DNA from: Bacteroidales bacterium | Lineage (GTDB): Bacteria; Bacteroidota; Bacteroidia; Bacteroidales; Paludibacteraceae | NCBI GenBank assembly: GCA_015061115.1 | Contig: SUXE01000013.1 | Location: forward strand, 1-64,000 | Direction of reading: 5' to 3' | DNA: 64,000 bases | Part shown: one piece after another, positions 42,114 through 51,419 of the stretch | Position numbering within the stretch: position 1 is the stretch's first letter | How the letters are laid out: each line of letters begins with the position of its first letter | Position numbers and translations under genes: made by a program | The notes under the pieces: model-generated | The model's database searches: none | What the model was told of the DNA's origin: nothing | What the model saw: only the letters and a program-made list of their open reading frames with translations

Positions 42114-44012
42114 TTATTTCTGATTCTGCTGGTTTTTCTTTTTCTGAGCCTCCATCATCTCTTTCTGCTGACGTTGCATCTCCTGCATACGAGCCATCCA
42201 AGAGCTCTGGTTCTGAGGCTTTTTCTGGTTTTCCTTGATCTTCTCCAAAAGCTTCTTCTCATCAACAGTTGCCTTCACTACAAAGTTGATAATAATAGTG
42301 ATAAGCAATGATACGAAGTAGTAATAAGTAAGACCTGAACCATAATCATTAAACATAAAGAAGAACATCAAAGGCATCACATACATCATCACCTTCATCA
42401 TAGGCATCTGTTGTGTTGCACCTGTATCCTGCATCTTTGAGTTAAAGTACATGTAGGCGACGTTTGTGATTGTCATCAACAGACAGAACAAACTCAAGTG
42501 GTCGCCAAGCAACGGAATCTCAGTACCAAACTTGATAACATCATCGTATGAAGACAAATCCTCCGCCCATAAGAAACTCTCTCCACGAAGATCTATCACA
42601 GATGGGAAGAAGTAATACATTGCGACCAAGAATGGCATCTGCAACAACATTGGCAAACATCCTCCCATAGGGTTAACTCCAGCACGAGAGTAAAGCTGCA
42701 TCACCTCCTGCTGACGTTCCATTCCCTTATCCTCAGGAATACGTGCATTGATCTCGTCAATCTGTGGCTTTAACACACGCATTTTAGCCATAGAAAGGTA
42801 TGAACTTCTTGTGAATGGGAAGATAAGCATCTTTATAACCAAAGTCACAAGCAAAATAATCAAACCATAGTTGCTCAAGAACGACGAGAAGAAATTAAAC
42901 AGAGGAATTGTGATCAACTGATTTACCCAACGCAAAATTCCACCACCAATCGCAACGATACGGTTAAGCAACACATCATCATTTAGTTTCTCATCATAAT
43001 CATAGAGGATATCGTAATCATTTGGTCCGAAATACAAATAGAAATCAGCTGTCGCACCTTTATTGGCATCAAACGGCAATTTCATCTCTGCCTTGAATTG
43101 TTTCATTGGCACCTCCTTGTTCTTTGTCTTCGAAACAGAAGATGTCAGATTAGTTGATGTAAACTTGTTATTCTTGCCATTGATAAAAATCGATGAGAAG
43201 AACTGATCCTTAAATCCGATCCATTTCACCGGCTCTTCCACCTTCTCTTCATCATCATCCACTTCAGACAAATAATCAACACCGCCATCCAACTCTTTAT
43301 AGTAAAGCTGCACATAACGGTTCTCGAAAGTTCTACCCTTCTCTTTCTGCTCAATCTCCTGCTCCCAATTGATTGTGACCTCAGAAGCAGATTTCAACTG
43401 GTTGCCAATTCCGTCTGCCTTCATCTTGAAAGACATCATATACTCATCTTTTGGCAATGTATAGATGAAATCCAACGAACCTCCCTGTGCCGCACGAAGG
43501 GAAAGAGTGACAGATGTATCATTTTTTGCAGTCACCGCAAAACACATCTCCTCAGTAGAAATATTCTTAGCGGAAGCCGACTCCAATTCAACATTAAAAC
43601 GTGAAAGTTCACTTTTGTTTAGCACAACAGGTTCTGTGCTGCCATATAGATTATATTTCTTCAAAGTAGCCTTCTCAACAAATCCGCCTACCGTTGAGAA
43701 ATCGATCTTCACCAAATCATTCTCCAACGAAACAGTCTCATTTGCACCGTTTGCTGACGCTGCGAAAGCACCATAAAGTCTCTGCAATTCTACATTTTTA
43801 GCGGAATCCGACATAACTTCATTAGCCGCATAAGTAGGCAATTCTGTTTTTGCTATTGAATCCGCAACTCTAGCCAACGAATCCTCACGCATCTTCTTCG
43901 CTTCAGCTTGCTGCTGGAAGTAGGCTTCATTCTCGCTGGAAGTGTACATCATCCACATTAGAGAAAGACCTAACAGAAGCATGAAAATCAACGAATGGTT
44001 TTTATTCTCCAT
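42114..44012 (-). CDS. yidC: Membrane protein insertase YidC
   Basis: This 632-residue protein has an N-terminal anchor helix, a large periplasmic beta domain (about residues 50-350) and the conserved insertase core: SNYGLIILLVTLVIKMLIFP, AGVNPMGGCLPMLLQMPFLVAMYYFFP and MPLMFFFMFNDYGSGLTYYYF. It inserts and folds inner-membrane proteins. The tail is rich in Lys, Gln and Met. A -7 box lies at 44050-44057 on the minus strand. Confidence 0.97.
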   Translation of the reverse strand: MENKNHSLIFMLLLGLSLMWMMYTSSENEAYFQQQAEAKKMREDSLARVADSIAKTELPTYAANEVMSDSAKNVELQRLYGAFAASANGANETVSLENDLVKIDFSTVGGFVEKATLKKYNLYGSTEPVVLNKSELSRFNVELESASAKNISTEEMCFAVTAKNDTSVTLSLRAAQGGSLDFIYTLPKDEYMMSFKMKADGIGNQLKSASEVTINWEQEIEQKEKGRTFENRYVQLYYKELDGGVDYLSEVDDDEEKVEEPVKWIGFKDQFFSSIFINGKNNKFTSTNLTSSVSKTKNKEVPMKQFKAEMKLPFDANKGATADFYLYFGPNDYDILYDYDEKLNDDVLLNRIVAIGGGILRWVNQLITIPLFNFFSSFLSNYGLIILLVTLVIKMLIFPFTRSSYLSMAKMRVLKPQIDEINARIPEDKGMERQQEVMQLYSRAGVNPMGGCLPMLLQMPFLVAMYYFFPSVIDLRGESFLWAEDLSSYDDVIKFGTEIPLLGDHLSLFCLLMTITNVAYMYFNSKMQDTGATQQMPMMKVMMYVMPLMFFFMFNDYGSGLTYYYFVSLLITIIINFVVKATVDEKKLLEKIKENQKKPQNQSSWMARMQEMQRQQKEMMEAQKKKNQQNQK

Positions 44013-44049
44013 GATTATAATTAATTGTTATTTTCCTGTTTTTAACCTG

Positions 44050-44057
44050 CAAAAATA
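44050..44057 (-). promoter_or_regulatory. -7 box for yidC
   Basis: It reads TATTTTTG on the minus strand, 38 bp before the start codon at 44012. No clear -33 partner. Confidence 0.4.
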
Positions 44058-44121
44058 AAAATAAATTACGAATCTAAGAAGACAAACGCACACAAACTAC
44101 CTACTAATAGACGTACTTGCG

Positions 44122-44685
44122 TCAATCCTCCGAAAAACGTTTAAACAGAATGATAACTGAGGCGACAAGAAAGAGAACGAAAATACTTATAAGCATTGCA
44201 AAATTGCAAAGATAATTGCCATCTTCATCATCACGAAATGTATAACAACTTATCCCATCAATTCTATATGCAATCGCAGAACTAAAAATCATAAATGCTG
44301 ATAAAATCAAAATGGGATTGCTATTCTTTATTGGAATCATTAATACAAATGACAAAAAATGCATAATTTGAAAACAAATGCATTTCTTCGACAACCCTCC
44401 ATCAGAAATGTTAAAAGATAATAACACCACCCCAACATTTATAACCACAAAAGCAATGATTGACAAAATTTGAATCTTGGATGTCGGACTAAACTTTACA
44501 AATATTATCAAACTCGATAGGACAGCAGCCAAAGTCAATAGAAGAAACTCCATAATACAAGTATCTCCATAAAGGTATTTTCTCCAAAAGTATTCTTCAG
44601 GGGAAACTGAAAAAATTTGGAAAGTGGCAACAGAAAAAGTCAAAAGGACTAATATACGAAGCAAATCATTCTTCATTCTCCTCAT
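44122..44685 (-). CDS. Hypothetical membrane protein
   Basis: This 187-residue protein has about five hydrophobic helices and no motif I recognise. It overlaps the preceding DUF4268 gene by 20 bp, so it is likely co-transcribed. No function can be proposed. Confidence 0.6.
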   Translation of the reverse strand: MRRMKNDLLRILVLLTFSVATFQIFSVSPEEYFWRKYLYGDTCIMEFLLLTLAAVLSSLIIFVKFSPTSKIQILSIIAFVVINVGVVLLSFNISDGGLSKKCICFQIMHFLSFVLMIPIKNSNPILILSAFMIFSSAIAYRIDGISCYTFRDDEDGNYLCNFAMLISIFVLFLVASVIILFKRFSED

Positions 44686-45133
44686 CTTGAAGAAGTTCCC
44701 TCATTTCATTGAAAGCCTTTTCAAGTTTTGTCATCTCCTTTGAAAGGAAGACGTAGAATTCACGCCAATCTTCACGACGGTGGATATCAAGATCTGGTTT
44801 GTGTTTATAGATACGGCTTACAGGCGTGCCACACTCCTTGACAAAATACTCCTGCCATACAGGTTCATCAAAATACTCCTCTATAACCACCTTGTACTGT
44901 TTCAACAACTCCCATTTCTCCGCACGTTTGTTTGGATTCTTATGGTTCAGCTCAAGTATAACGTATGCACCGTCTCTCCCAGCACCGAATTTCATCTCCA
45001 CATGCTTGATTTTTGTATTATAGAGAATCCATTTCTTATGCTTGTATTTGAAACGTGGCAATTTGGCGCAAAATTCGTCAAACCCATTCCAAAAATCCCT
45101 TTTAAGCTCCTTTACCTCTTCTCTTGAATACAT
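44666..45133 (-). CDS. DUF4268 domain protein
   Basis: This 155-residue protein (MYSREEVKELKRDFWNGF; WILYNTKIKHVEMKFGAGRD; CGTPVSRIYKHKPDLDIHRR) fits DUF4268. The fold of that family is distantly related to nuclease-like folds; no activity is known to me. It lies 3 bp after the redoxin-like gene. Confidence 0.75.
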   Translation of the reverse strand: MYSREEVKELKRDFWNGFDEFCAKLPRFKYKHKKWILYNTKIKHVEMKFGAGRDGAYVILELNHKNPNKRAEKWELLKQYKVVIEEYFDEPVWQEYFVKECGTPVSRIYKHKPDLDIHRREDWREFYVFLSKEMTKLEKAFNEMRELLQDEENEE

Positions 45134-45136
45134 ACG

Positions 45137-46552
45137 CTACTTATTATTGTCAAAAATATTAAGCAATAGATATCTCAACTCATCATTTGGCTCTGCCTTA
45201 CGCAGAAGCACAAACTTACCCTCATTGTCCATCAAATAGTAAGACGGAATGGCACGAGCATTATATATCTTTCTCAACACATCAGATTCCGGAGCAAGCC
45301 ACACCTGCATTTTTCCCGACAATCCCTTGGTGATCTTCTCCACATTTTCTTTCTCATCGTAGACGAAAATGTTCACCACCTGAAGCTGATTATCAAATGT
45401 CTGCTGGAAACGGTCAAGAATCTTCAAATCCTTCTCCGTCTTCATAAGGCGAGAATTGCAGATGTTCAAATAGATATATTTTCCCAAAAACTCGTTCAAT
45501 TCGTGCTTTTTGCCATTCAAATCATGGCCGATAAGATTTGGTGCACCTTCTCCCACAAGCGTTGATCCTACTGTTGCGGCAACATTCAAAGCCAACTCTT
45601 TGTTTTCTGCCATCGTCATCACCGCAGAAAGATTCTGAAGCATCTTCACCACAAGTTTATTGTCGAATATCTCGGCAGCTGCCAAGTCTCCAACAATTTT
45701 TATGGATACAAGTTCCTTCAACTCAACATCCGTCATCTTGTATCTTTCCTGGATATGCATCAAAAGCATTTTTGCGTTCGATGTCTCAATTATCTTTTTG
45801 AAAACGTAGAAATCCTCGCTTCCAAGTGTATTGGGAATCAAATTGTAGAAGACATTATTGAACAAATCCCAAAATGCAGGATTTGTTTTGTCAGCCCCAA
45901 GTTTTCCAAATTCAGAATAGACGGAATTCATTTGTACCGGATCCGAGAACTGAGCTTTAAGAAGCAGACAACGGTAATCCTTATAATTTTTCTGGAATTT
46001 GGTAGTCATGTCAGCAAAGATACGATTCAATTCATTGACTGAATACTGGACAGTGTCCACGTCGCCTTTACTTGCAAGACATTTCATAGTAAAGAAATCA
46101 AACGCATCCTCAAACTGAAGGAATTTCATATTCACACCCTTCTTATCGGGATTCTGAATGAAGAAAAGATATTCATTCGGTTCAAAGTATGGCTGAAGTT
46201 TTTCAGAAAGTGTTCTAACCCTTTTGTTTGGGATTTCCACCACATAGCTTTTTCCAGGTTCAACATAAATATATCCACGTTGAGCATCACCGGGAAGGAA
46301 CACCTGACATTCATTTGTCAGATCAAACTCAAAACGGAAATCGCCCTCTTTACTAACCTTAGCGGTAGCCACAGATTCCGAACTGTTGAGGATTTTCTCT
46401 GTATATCGTCTCAATTCCAACGTCTCACCAGCATAAGATTCGTTTTTTCCAGACACAACAATCTTTGCAGCATGAGTAGGACAAACATACAGCAACATCA
46501 AAAGAAGACCTAATGTACACTTATTCTTTATAAAACGTTCTTGCATCTTCAT
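45137..46552 (-). CDS. Exported thioredoxin-fold protein without the CXXC motif
   Basis: This 471-residue protein has a signal peptide (LLLMLLYVCPTHAA), an N-terminal beta domain like those of Bacteroidetes TlpA/DUF4369 proteins, a helical middle, and a C-terminal redoxin-like domain from about residue 335 (LIGHDLNGKKHELNEFLGKY to IPSYYLMDNEGKFVLL). Where thioredoxins have W-C-x-x-C the protein reads LNICNSRLMK, so disulphide chemistry is unlikely. The cis-proline site (AIPSYYL) is kept. It heads a leftward operon with DUF4268. Confidence 0.78.
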   Translation of the reverse strand: MKMQERFIKNKCTLGLLLMLLYVCPTHAAKIVVSGKNESYAGETLELRRYTEKILNSSESVATAKVSKEGDFRFEFDLTNECQVFLPGDAQRGYIYVEPGKSYVVEIPNKRVRTLSEKLQPYFEPNEYLFFIQNPDKKGVNMKFLQFEDAFDFFTMKCLASKGDVDTVQYSVNELNRIFADMTTKFQKNYKDYRCLLLKAQFSDPVQMNSVYSEFGKLGADKTNPAFWDLFNNVFYNLIPNTLGSEDFYVFKKIIETSNAKMLLMHIQERYKMTDVELKELVSIKIVGDLAAAEIFDNKLVVKMLQNLSAVMTMAENKELALNVAATVGSTLVGEGAPNLIGHDLNGKKHELNEFLGKYIYLNICNSRLMKTEKDLKILDRFQQTFDNQLQVVNIFVYDEKENVEKITKGLSGKMQVWLAPESDVLRKIYNARAIPSYYLMDNEGKFVLLRKAEPNDELRYLLLNIFDNNK

Positions 46553-46568
46553 ATACTTGGTTAGAGTC

Positions 46569-46594
46569 CAAAGATATGATTTTTTACAAAAGTA
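46569..46594 (-). promoter_or_regulatory. Two overlapping -7 candidates for the redoxin-like operon
   Basis: On the minus strand 46569-46576 reads TATCTTTG and 46587-46594 reads TACTTTTG; both fit TAnnTTTG. They lie 17 and 35 bp before the start at 46552. Confidence 0.4.
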
Positions 46595-46684
46595 ATAAAT
46601 CTTTTTGCTCTACAATTTTGCAAAAGAGATAAATTAAACTAATTTTGAATAATGAATGGGAATCTTACTCAAAACACAACGATA

Positions 46685-47125
46685 ATGGCTATTATATACG
46701 AAAAAGAGCATTCGAAGATCAAAATGCCAAAGATTAAGAAAAGGAACGTCTCAGCATGGATCAAAAAAGTGGCGGAGCTTCATGGAAAAAAAGTGGGAGA
46801 TTTATCGTACTTGTTTTGTTCTGACGACCATATCTTGGAAGTGAATAAAGAGTATCTTCAACACGATTATTACACAGATATTATTACATTCGACTATACC
46901 GAAGGAGATATCATCTCTGGCGACATGGTAATTAGTGTCGACACAATCGCGACAAATGCCGAAAAATTCAACACTTCATTCGAATCTGAGTTTTTCAGAG
47001 TCGTCATCCACGGAGTATTGCATTTATGCGGCATCAACGACAAAGGCCCAGGAGAGAGAGAGATTATGGAGCAGCATGAGGACGAGGCACTTGAAGTAGC
47101 AAAATCATTTGAATTAGTAGGATGA
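46685..47125 (+). CDS. ybeY: Endoribonuclease YbeY (rRNA maturation factor)
   Basis: This protein of about 146 residues starts at the ATG at 46685; the ATG at 46652 adds an unrelated tail. LNKEYL-like region EVNKEYLQHDYYTDIITFDY and the metal site HGVLHLCG are present. The third ligand position, His in most bacteria (GYDH), is read as GIND followed by KGPGE, a form I have seen as usual for Bacteroidetes. It acts in 16S rRNA 3' end processing and ribosome quality control. Confidence 0.92.
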   Translation: MAIIYEKEHSKIKMPKIKKRNVSAWIKKVAELHGKKVGDLSYLFCSDDHILEVNKEYLQHDYYTDIITFDYTEGDIISGDMVISVDTIATNAEKFNTSFESEFFRVVIHGVLHLCGINDKGPGEREIMEQHEDEALEVAKSFELVG

Positions 47126-47157
47126 GATAATAAGTAGAGAGATAAAAGGGGCCACCT

Positions 47158-48363
47158 ATGACACTTGAAACGATCTACATAGCTATACTATCCGGCACGG
47201 CATTTGTCTCCTTAGGGTTAGCTCTAACCCTATATAACAGAACAAATCTCGTGGCAGACACCTTGCCTTTTAAGATTCTTAGAAGGTCGAAACTGCTTGC
47301 CGGAAATATTTCTATGGCCACAACCATTCTCAGCCTGATACTTCTCTCTGTCGACGTCACAAACGGAGATTCGGGAATAAAATGCATGATGCTCTCCTTT
47401 TTCTACTTGATGGGCATTCAGTGGGTGTGGATGGTTATTCCGTTGATTGCTCCCGATTTTCTGACGAAAAAAAAGGTTATAATTGATGCCTCGATATTTC
47501 TTTCCAGTATGCTTGTGGTAAATTTTATCACAAATGGATTAGGATATAACAACAAATTTGTCGGCATCACTTTTGCTGTGATATTTATCTCACACTGTGG
47601 CTATTGGGTAGTGAAGTTCGGACAGCTATATAGACGAGCAATGATTCATCTGGAAGAAGAGTATTCCGACTATATCTTTCTTTATATCGATTGGACATAT
47701 GACGCTTCTTTGGCCATCATCGTCTTCTGTTTGATCGGAGTGCTTCTATGCTACTCTGAAAAAATGACAATCGCCATATTCTTCTTTTTTGCAGCATTAG
47801 CATATTTCTATGTTGTGCATTCATTGAACAAATACCAGATTCACGCCGAACGGCTGTATTTCAGTTTGAAAAGGACAGAGGAAGAGAAATCCATAGAGTC
47901 TATAAGAAGGATCCGTTTTGTTTGCGCACCATCAATTAATGTTGAAAAAACAGCGACAAAAGAAGGCTACGCAAATGACATTGCCACATCTAAAGTGGAG
48001 AAATGTATGTTTAGCGAAGAATCTCCCATTGCTCAAAGAATAAAGAAATGGATAGATGAGGAGGGATTCCTTCAATCTGGACTTACACTTAACGATATCG
48101 CTAACAAAATCGGCACTAACCGCACATACGTTTCAGGATTCATCAATACCACCTACCATTGCACATTCTTTGAATTCATTGCCAATTTGAGGGTTGAGAA
48201 AATTAAAAAAATGCTCATGGAAAACCCTGACAGAGAACTCGAATACTTGTCTAACACTTGCGGTTTTTCAAGTAGCAGCCACATGAGCAGCACTTTCAAG
48301 AAAATCACAGGAGAAACTTTGAATGAGCATAGGAAGAGAATAAAGAAATCGATGGAGGAATAA
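47158..48363 (+). CDS. Membrane-bound AraC-family regulator
   Basis: This 401-residue protein has six or seven N-terminal transmembrane helices (to about residue 230) and a C-terminal AraC helix-turn-helix pair (LTLNDIANKIGTNRTYVSGF; EYLSNTCGFSSSSHMSSTFK; KKITGETLNEHRKRI). Membrane AraC proteins of this form are common in Bacteroidetes and probably sense envelope or external signals. It starts 32 bp after ybeY. The target is unknown. Confidence 0.88.
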   Translation: MTLETIYIAILSGTAFVSLGLALTLYNRTNLVADTLPFKILRRSKLLAGNISMATTILSLILLSVDVTNGDSGIKCMMLSFFYLMGIQWVWMVIPLIAPDFLTKKKVIIDASIFLSSMLVVNFITNGLGYNNKFVGITFAVIFISHCGYWVVKFGQLYRRAMIHLEEEYSDYIFLYIDWTYDASLAIIVFCLIGVLLCYSEKMTIAIFFFFAALAYFYVVHSLNKYQIHAERLYFSLKRTEEEKSIESIRRIRFVCAPSINVEKTATKEGYANDIATSKVEKCMFSEESPIAQRIKKWIDEEGFLQSGLTLNDIANKIGTNRTYVSGFINTTYHCTFFEFIANLRVEKIKKMLMENPDRELEYLSNTCGFSSSSHMSSTFKKITGETLNEHRKRIKKSMEE

Positions 48364-48383
48364 GAAAGATATTCCCAAGCTAA

Positions 48384-49004
48384 TTATTCCCCAAAATCAA
48401 TCGGTTGCTGACATGGAAGTAAAGTGAAGGATTTTCTGTGATATGGCGACGGACCAAACTGAGCTATAGCTTCACGATGAGCTTTTGTCGGATAACCTTT
48501 GTTTTTTGCCCACCCATACATAGGATATTCCTCCGCAATTTTCATCATATAATCGTCACGGTAGGTTTTAGCCAGGATCGACGCTGCTGCAATCGACAAA
48601 TACTTACCATCCCCACCTACCACTGTATGGTATGGGATATTCTTGTAGGGACGGAATTTATTACCGTCGACAATAATATGCTGTGGTTCTATTCCAAGTG
48701 CTTCAATAGCACGATGCATCGACATTATTGAGCATTGAAGGATATTATACTTGTCTATCTCCTCCGGCGTGCAGATGCCCAATGCCCACGCAACCGCCTT
48801 CTCCTCAATTATCGGGCGTAGTTTATAACGTTGCTTCTCTGTAAGCTGTTTTGAATCATTCAGCTCCTCCAAATAGAAATCATCTGGAAGAATCACCGCT
48901 GCCGCATACACAGGTCCAGCCAACGGACCACGACCCGCTTCATCTGTTCCGACTTCAACAACCCCGTCGAGCATATGGTGTAATAGAGGCAAATGTTCTT
49001 TCAT
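48384..49004 (-). CDS. rnhB: Ribonuclease HII
   Basis: This 206-residue enzyme removes ribonucleotides from DNA. Motifs are VGTDEAGRGPLAGPVYAAAV, LNDSKQLTEKQR, HIIVDGNKFRP and AAASILAKTYRDDYM, holding the four acidic metal ligands. The ATG at 49004 is chosen because it sits 1 bp after the antiporter stop; the longer start would overlap it. Confidence 0.95.
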   Translation of the reverse strand: MKEHLPLLHHMLDGVVEVGTDEAGRGPLAGPVYAAAVILPDDFYLEELNDSKQLTEKQRYKLRPIIEEKAVAWALGICTPEEIDKYNILQCSIMSMHRAIEALGIEPQHIIVDGNKFRPYKNIPYHTVVGGDGKYLSIAAASILAKTYRDDYMMKIAEEYPMYGWAKNKGYPTKAHREAIAQFGPSPYHRKSFTLLPCQQPIDFGE

Positions 49005-49005
49005 G

Positions 49006-51291
49006 TTACTTAAAATCAATAGATGTAAGCGTACTCTGTATCAAATTCTGTATTCTATCCTTCTCACCAACAATCCACACCACATCACCTACACAGAATT
49101 TTGTATGTATTCCTGGCGACATTGTTGTTTCGCCCTCGTGCTCTATTCCGACAACCAAACACTTGGAATTATCCCTGATTCCAGACTCCAATATGCTCTT
49201 TCCTTCCAGTATAGAACCCTCCTTGATTATCAATTGTTCAACACTGACCTCTTTTTTCTGCATTGTGGCAATGTCAAACGCAGGTTTACCAAATATTTTA
49301 CCAACCGCTGTCAACTGGTCATCAGTACCCAACACCAGTACCTTATCAAACGGTAAAATTTTCTCCTTTCCACCGGGGATATTTATTCTCAGCTCTCCAC
49401 GGATGATAGATACAACATGTACACCGCAAACCTGTCGGAGATTAAGTTCGATCAAAGTCTTATCACAACATTCCGAATTCGCATCCACAACGAAATCAGC
49501 CAAATGGAGATCATGCGTGGACAGACTCTTTGAAAGCACCGCACTCTCAAAAACAGAACTTTTTTCTTCCATATTCCTTCGCATCTCGATTTCTCGGATA
49601 TTGAGATTATAGAAAAATTTACGTTCAATCTTAATAGACCAATATTTTACCGCTCTTGACCGATAAATCATAAACAACAACCCTATTGCCATAACTGTAG
49701 AAATCAAAGGATGTCCTGGCAATAAGCCATAACCAATTAACAATGCAATAATCACGACACCGACAGCCGCCCTTAGCAACGTCAGTCCTACCAACGGAGC
49801 CCAGTTGCTACGGTTGACAGAAAACAAGTATTTATATTCAGCCGAATGATTTTTTTTCGCGACTATCGCACGTACAAAAGGGGATACGAGCAAAATGCTC
49901 ACCACAGTCATCACAATATTTATCCAAAAGCCACCACTCAATTGAGAAACTTTAGGGAATATGTAAGTTATGAATACAAGTACAACTGCAATACTCACAG
50001 ATCCATATATTCCGACAATTTCAAGGATTTGGATAAGGAAATTTTTCCAGACAGCCATCACCCCTTCGACTTCCTTCTTCGTCTGGGTACGCTCAATCAT
50101 CGTCCTGAATTTCTCAGGCAATTTCACATTCAGCCATTCCACAACAGGAATCGCAGACTTCATCATAAAAGGAGTAATGAAAATTGTCACGACTGACACC
50201 GCAACAATAATAGGATATAGAAACTCATCACAAAGTTTCAATTGAGTACCGAGAAGAGCAACAATGAACGCAAATTCTCCGACCTGTGTAAGGCTGAATC
50301 CACACTGTATGGCCGTTCTGAGCGTCGCTCCAGAGAAAAGGACTCCCGTCGTGCCCAAACAAACCTGACCTATTATCACAGCCATAGATATCGCAAGAAT
50401 CTCCTTCCAATACTCCACAAGAATCGAAGGATCTATCATCATACCAACCGACACAAAGAACACAGCTCCAAAAAAATCCTTAATCGGAGTCATCACCTTT
50501 GTGATTCTTTCCGCCTCAATCGTCTCCGCAAGTATCGAACCCATAACAAAAGCTCCGAACTCTTCGCTGAATCCGACAGCAGATGCAAAATAGACCATGC
50601 CCAAACATAATCCCGTCGACACAATAAGAAGAGTCTCATCATTAATAAATTTCTTTGTTCGTTTCAGTATAGACGGGATGAAAAAGATTCCTATTACCAA
50701 CCAAATGATAAGGAAAAAGACCAAACGGAGAATAGCGAAAAAGAACTCCGTGCCTTCAAACGCTTGTCCTGCAGCAATTGTAGGAAGCAGCACCATTATC
50801 AAGATGGCCGCCAAATCCTCAAAAATCAGTACACCAAGCACCACGCTCGCAAAACGATGACTGCGAAGGTCAAGATCATCGAGAGCTTTAAGAATAATAG
50901 TAGTGGAACTCATGCAGATCATACATCCAAGCATCAAACTATTAGACGTGCTCCATCCCAACATCTTTCCGACAGACAACCCCACCAATATCATACCGGG
51001 GATAATAATGGCAGATGCCGACAACGCGCTTTTACCTACTTTGGCGACCTTACGAAAACTGAATTCCAAACCAAGAGCAAACAATAGGAATACAACGCCG
51101 ATTTTTGCCCATACTTCCACATCAGCGTCACCAATGATATCGGGAGCGAAAACAAACTGTTTGCTGACCAGAAAACCCGCAACAATATAGCCAAGGATTA
51201 TAGGCTGCCTCAACCATTTAAAAATAACAGTTGATATACTAGCCACAATCATTATAAGCGCTAAATCCGTTATAATAGTAGGAATACCCAT
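49006..51291 (-). CDS. Kef-type cation/proton antiporter with TrkA-C domains
   Basis: This 761-residue protein has an N-terminal sodium/proton exchanger domain with 12-13 helices (LFALGLEFSFRKVAKVGKSA; GFSEEFGAFVMGSILAET), further membrane helices and two C-terminal RCK_C/TrkA-C regulatory domains (DLHLADFVVDANSECCDKTL; VSVEQLIIKEGSILEGKSI). It exchanges K+ or Na+ for protons across the inner membrane. A -7 box (TATCTTTG on the minus strand, 51318-51325) lies just upstream. Confidence 0.9.
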   Translation of the reverse strand: MGIPTIITDLALIMIVASISTVIFKWLRQPIILGYIVAGFLVSKQFVFAPDIIGDADVEVWAKIGVVFLLFALGLEFSFRKVAKVGKSALSASAIIIPGMILVGLSVGKMLGWSTSNSLMLGCMICMSSTTIILKALDDLDLRSHRFASVVLGVLIFEDLAAILIMVLLPTIAAGQAFEGTEFFFAILRLVFFLIIWLVIGIFFIPSILKRTKKFINDETLLIVSTGLCLGMVYFASAVGFSEEFGAFVMGSILAETIEAERITKVMTPIKDFFGAVFFVSVGMMIDPSILVEYWKEILAISMAVIIGQVCLGTTGVLFSGATLRTAIQCGFSLTQVGEFAFIVALLGTQLKLCDEFLYPIIVAVSVVTIFITPFMMKSAIPVVEWLNVKLPEKFRTMIERTQTKKEVEGVMAVWKNFLIQILEIVGIYGSVSIAVVLVFITYIFPKVSQLSGGFWINIVMTVVSILLVSPFVRAIVAKKNHSAEYKYLFSVNRSNWAPLVGLTLLRAAVGVVIIALLIGYGLLPGHPLISTVMAIGLLFMIYRSRAVKYWSIKIERKFFYNLNIREIEMRRNMEEKSSVFESAVLSKSLSTHDLHLADFVVDANSECCDKTLIELNLRQVCGVHVVSIIRGELRINIPGGKEKILPFDKVLVLGTDDQLTAVGKIFGKPAFDIATMQKKEVSVEQLIIKEGSILEGKSILESGIRDNSKCLVVGIEHEGETTMSPGIHTKFCVGDVVWIVGEKDRIQNLIQSTLTSIDFK

Positions 51292-51317
51292 TTTTTCCCA
51301 AAAAACTCAATTTATAT

Positions 51318-51325
51318 ACAAAGAT
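51318..51325 (-). promoter_or_regulatory. -7 box for the antiporter gene
   Basis: It reads TATCTTTG on the minus strand, 27 bp before the start codon at 51291. It is divergent from the histidine-kinase promoter. Confidence 0.45.
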
Positions 51326-51392
51326 ATGCTTTTTCGCCTTCTGAATGCTATTAAAGTTTGTTAAATATGTCGAAATGTTAAATTTAAAACGT

Positions 51393-51400
51393 TACTTTTG
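51393..51400 (+). promoter_or_regulatory. -7 box for the RprX-like kinase gene
   Basis: TACTTTTG matches TAnnTTTG and lies 19 bp before the start codon at 51420. Confidence 0.5.
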
Positions 51401-51419
51401 AGTAAAACTTTTTAGACAG

